Shown here one piece after another: positions 60,782 to 64,000 of a stretch of DNA of 64,000 bases (position 1 is its first letter; the number at the start of each line of letters is the position of its first letter). Made by a program: the position numbers and the translations under genes. The notes beneath the pieces were generated by a model. That model was not told the DNA's origin, searched no databases, and saw only the letters and a list, made by a program, of their open reading frames with translations. The stretch spans positions 18,563,434 to 18,627,433 of the forward strand of contig OY987227.1 of NCBI GenBank assembly GCA_963920705.1. Direction: 5' to 3'. Source of the stretch: Odiellus spinosus (Eukaryota > Arthropoda > Arachnida > Opiliones > Phalangiidae).

Positions 60782-63299
60782 TTATTGCTTATTATGTATT
60801 TTTTATACTGATTGACGTTAAACACCAACTAACAAAGCCCTGGAATTTAGTAATCGCAGGGCTGTGGCAATTTAACTAAGTACGGCTACTATGTCGTTTT
60901 CCATATAGAAAATATTTTTGCAATCATGGAGCAATACCATTGGGAGATAAAGATATCTTAACAATAATCGTTAATGATTTGGTAATCAAGTATAGGTTTT
61001 CAAAATCTAATTGATGGTCGTGTTTAGGTTTGCCATACACGGTGCTACATCTGGTTGGGGAAAGAATTATATATTTTTTTTATATCTTGGGTTTTACTAA
61101 AACGAATTAATTAACATTTTAGTTAATTAATCCCAAGGTATGTAATATTGCTTCGCAGTAATTACAACTATAAATCCAAGCTGTTTAAATGAAGAATTTG
61201 ATGTATTTTTATGTGGTCGAGAAGGCAGCACTTTCGGTTCGAAATCAATAATTCCCATAAAGGATACTTGTAGTATAAATCAGTTTAAGGTTTCAACACG
61301 CGAAAACCTAGAAGCTAAGGATCAAACTACATAGGCTAGCTTTATTGTAGGATATTGAAATCCTGAACAGGCGATTCTCTTTACGGCATCTCTCTATAGG
61401 AACGAATTTATCAATAGTTTTGTGAAATAAACTTTTCCCTTGCTTGACTATGTTCGTTGCAAGGAACTCTTAGTAACCTTTTAGCCGTTACATTGCGTAC
61501 CTTAATGCAGTTAGGAAGTTAATTCATATGAGACGAAAATAAGTGTTTTATATAGAGAAATTAGGCCTAATGGAACTAATTTCATACAAGTGGCTTTTAA
61601 AGGGAGAATGCAACCTGACAAATGCATTTTCTGTCGATTCTTTATATTTTAAGTAGGCCTAATCCACCATTAGTATTGAGCTATAGAAATAAATTTTTAA
61701 ATTACCCAGAAAGAATGCTTAAAAGTAATTCATGGAGAGTTTGATATCTCGTAGTTATAGGGGCACCGAAAAACGAGCTCGCTTCTTTAATTACTGTCGG
61801 AATAAAGCGTGCTCCTCTCCCATGATTCGCGGGTAACCTTTAATTACGACTAGGCTTAACAATAATCCATGAAAAGTTTAATATTTTGTAGTGAACGAGT
61901 CGCCGGCGAAATCACGTGAGGCGCACGCTTTATTCCGACAATGAAATGTTTCAAATTAGGCTTAAGATGCACGCGCTTTCGCTCACTGGTCGGTGACTCG
62001 TTTAAAACGAGATATGGATGATTGTTAAGCCTACTTTCCGTGTAAGTTAAAAAAATGATTTCTAGCTTAATGTTTTGTTTTAATTGGTTTTATTAGTGGA
62101 TTATATGCCTATTTAAACGATAAAAGATCGATAGAAAATCACTTGTTGTCGGGTTTCTTTTTCTCTTTAATTGTTATTTTAAACGTGAATGTTGCGTAGG
62201 CATTGCCACCTACTCGCTTTGCAAATTTGGGTGTTACAAAGAGCTAAGATGCCTAAGCACTCGGGTTAATGCTGTTTTGCTAGGATTAATTAAACCACCA
62301 CTTAAATTTGAGTTCCGAAGAGTTGTATCCGATATAATCTACTTATGATCAATTGGGCAACATTCTTTAATGCAAAATGGATGTAGTCAGCGATTAATGA
62401 TGAAAACCAAATTGAATTAGAGTATAGCGATACAATTTTAGCAAAAGATATCAAAACGTACGTTATGCGCGTAATTAACCATCTCAAATTTTAGCGGAGC
62501 CAATTTAAAGTGGAAATTATTTAAATAGCCTTCGTAAAAATGTTTAAGTTCTGGGTATTTGAGCATTTAGACTTATTTTATACCTATTCCAACTACGTTT
62601 TGGTAAATATTTCTAGGAAAAACGTTCTTCTCTGTCGAATAAATTTCCTTTTTCCCGGAAAAATTCGACGAAATTTCGAAATTTTAAAAAACATTAGTAC
62701 TCAATTGGAATTCTCTCTCTTTCTTTTCTTATGGAGATTTTTCTCTTCTTCCTGGTCTTTTCTGTCCGGAGGACTCTTCTTATAAGATATTCTATCTTGG
62801 GAAAAGAATGGTTCTTTCTCAAAGTTCGGGAGACGCGAGGAAAGGTGTCACTCGCAGGCGTGATAGGTAAAGCTTACCTTTACTTTGTGCGAAAATTCAA
62901 ACTGCTGCCGTAACGGGACTCGAGGTAGATGGCACTGAAGTTTTGGGGGGAAAACTTTTCGCGTTTGGCTTTCCTCTCTGGCTACGTATAACGTATCTGG
63001 TTGAAAGGCGACGGAAACTAAGGTCTTCGAAAGACGCGCGCGTGAGCTTGAAAAGCTATTTTCCCGAATAGCTCCGATCCGTGGAACAAATTTCTTTATT
63101 GTACTCGCGCGCACCTTCCACCACCTCTACCATCTCACCCATTTTTTGGCGGGAAATCATTTTATTTCGGGCATTACAATTATTTATTTTTTATATTCTT
63201 CCTCGAATAAAACTTTTCCTCGATAAATAATCGACAAAGTTTTACCCAAAGTTTATCGTTCCGCGAATGGTCGGCGGGGAAGTTAAATAAGCGCGCCTA
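60782..63299. other. P450 3' flank
   Basis: It contains the large family A element; the first plain AATAAA is about 640 bases after the stop, near 61427. Composition becomes richer in CpG beyond about 62820. No coding exon is recognised. Confidence 0.5.
61601..62166. mobile_element. Large family A MITE downstream of the P450
   Basis: TTAA borders (61597-61600 and 62167-62170) enclose 566 bases. The left end is AGGGAGAATGCAACC; the right end is TTGTCGGGTTTCTTTTTCTCT, one base over the usual repeat and slightly decayed. The central fold-back differs from other copies: CTGTCGGAATAAAGCGTGC in one half mirrors GCACGCTTTATTCCGACA in the other. Only the outer arms are shared with the family. Confidence 0.85.
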
Positions 63300-63473
63300 T
63301 AACTTCCGGTTTTTTAGTCAATATCGAAGTATCTACCGCGCAAAAGGTCTCGTTGTACGCGAAAACCAACTTAAGAAACACCCGCGCGGAAAGGAACAGT
63401 TTTCGTAATTATATCGACAAAATAAACCAACTGAAAACATTTCGAAAGAAGAATTTGAAACAAAATTTAAAAG
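63300..63473 (+). promoter_or_regulatory. Possible promoter and untranslated first exon of a gene running off the right end
   Basis: The stretch before this point (about 62820-63400) is richer in CpG than the rest of the window. The candidate exon ends in a near-ideal donor, AAAAG/GTGAGT, with GT at 63474-63475. It contains no in-frame ATG, so it would be 5' UTR. The start is a guess near TTTTTTAGTCA at about 63310. A family B MITE follows at 63557. Another explanation is chance donor sequence in unrelated CpG-rich DNA. Confidence 0.3.
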
Positions 63474-63556
63474 GTGAGTTGAATTGTTTTTCGACAAAAT
63501 GTTGTTGGGTTTGTAAGATTTCACGTGATAAAAAACTATTCAACAACCGATTGTTT

Positions 63557-63982
63557 AAAAAGAGGCTTTGACCGATTTTATGAGTAGCTTTTTCGGAAAG
63601 ATGGATGAAAAATATTCAATAAATGATGTACAAAAAAACCGCAACAATAAAAAAAATATTTTATAATCGCCATATTTCGAAATCTTCAAAAACCAAAATT
63701 CCCCGTGATAGTTTCGTGGCTATTATAGATACCGTTTATTCTCGCACGTTCTGGCACGTGAAATTTTTGCTTTCACGCGGTCTTTTTCGTGAAAGTACTT
63801 AATCCTTAAAGTTCTATCTTTCGTTCGAAACGTATCGTTAATTAAGTTCCAGAATACTTCTACGTTATCGCGTTTTATTCGCGTCAACCCAAAGGTGTTA
63901 AATTTGGAATATGGATTTTTAATACTATATAAAATCGAATATTATGCTTATAGGCCTTCGAAAAAATGGTGACACCGTCACT
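63557..63982. mobile_element. Family B MITE at the right edge
   Basis: The left end is eroded (AGAGGCTTTGACCGATTTTA, then GAGTAGCTTTTTCGGAAAG). The interior has TTTCACGCGGTCTTTTTCGT and TATCGTTAATTAAG. The right end is GGTGACACCGTCACT plus TTAA (63983-63986). About 430 bases, non-coding. Confidence 0.8.
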
Positions 63983-64000
63983 TTAAACTATCTAATATCA

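Overview
This window is AT-rich nuclear DNA from an animal, most likely an arthropod. The genes have introns with GT/AG borders, and the introns and spacers are full of short inverted-repeat transposons. The arthropod call rests mainly on one gene, a prohormone-4 (IDLSRF-like) precursor with an LDL-receptor class A domain and the C-terminal domain I know from insects and crustaceans. A CYP2-clan P450 with arthropod-style spacing agrees with it. The order or species cannot be named from the sequence.

Layout. Positions 1-31397 hold no gene I can support. They contain transposon remnants, a long fold-back element (6465-6680), a 170-bp tandem repeat (6971-7425), a 26-bp minisatellite (22420-22500) and a complete non-autonomous hAT element with its target duplication (29058-29855). 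Positions 31398-36785 carry the last three coding exons of prohormone-4; its signal peptide and first peptide lie on exons I could not find. Positions 36786-43703 are intergenic. Then come three plus-strand genes: two tandem kynurenine formamidase (arylformamidase)-like alpha/beta hydrolases (43704-46645, seven exons, 310 residues; 49736-54849, eight exons, 320 residues) and a CYP2-clan cytochrome P450 (56674-60781, seven exons, 514 residues). All three were assembled by matching splice phase and family alignment. The last 3 kb hold more transposons and a possible untranslated first exon of another gene (63300-63473).

How the genes relate. The two hydrolases arose by local duplication. Their introns lie at matching positions and phases, but the second has one extra intron. 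The first has Glu where the family has the triad Asp. The P450 has all heme-binding and K-helix motifs, but Leu replaces the acidic residue of the I-helix. The hydrolases and P450 may serve small-molecule (tryptophan-kynurenine or xenobiotic) metabolism; this is inferred from family only.

Mobile DNA. Two abundant MITE families, here called A (end AGGGAGAATGCAACC) and B (end AGTGAGGCTGTCAC), are both flanked by TTAA. This target and their purine-purine ends fit the Kolobok superfamily. A third small element (F, ends CGAGG...GTCGGACACT) is nested with an 8-bp duplication inside the hAT element, and a relative sits inside a family A element. One P450 intron is almost entirely a family A element, and its 3' splice site falls at the element's end.
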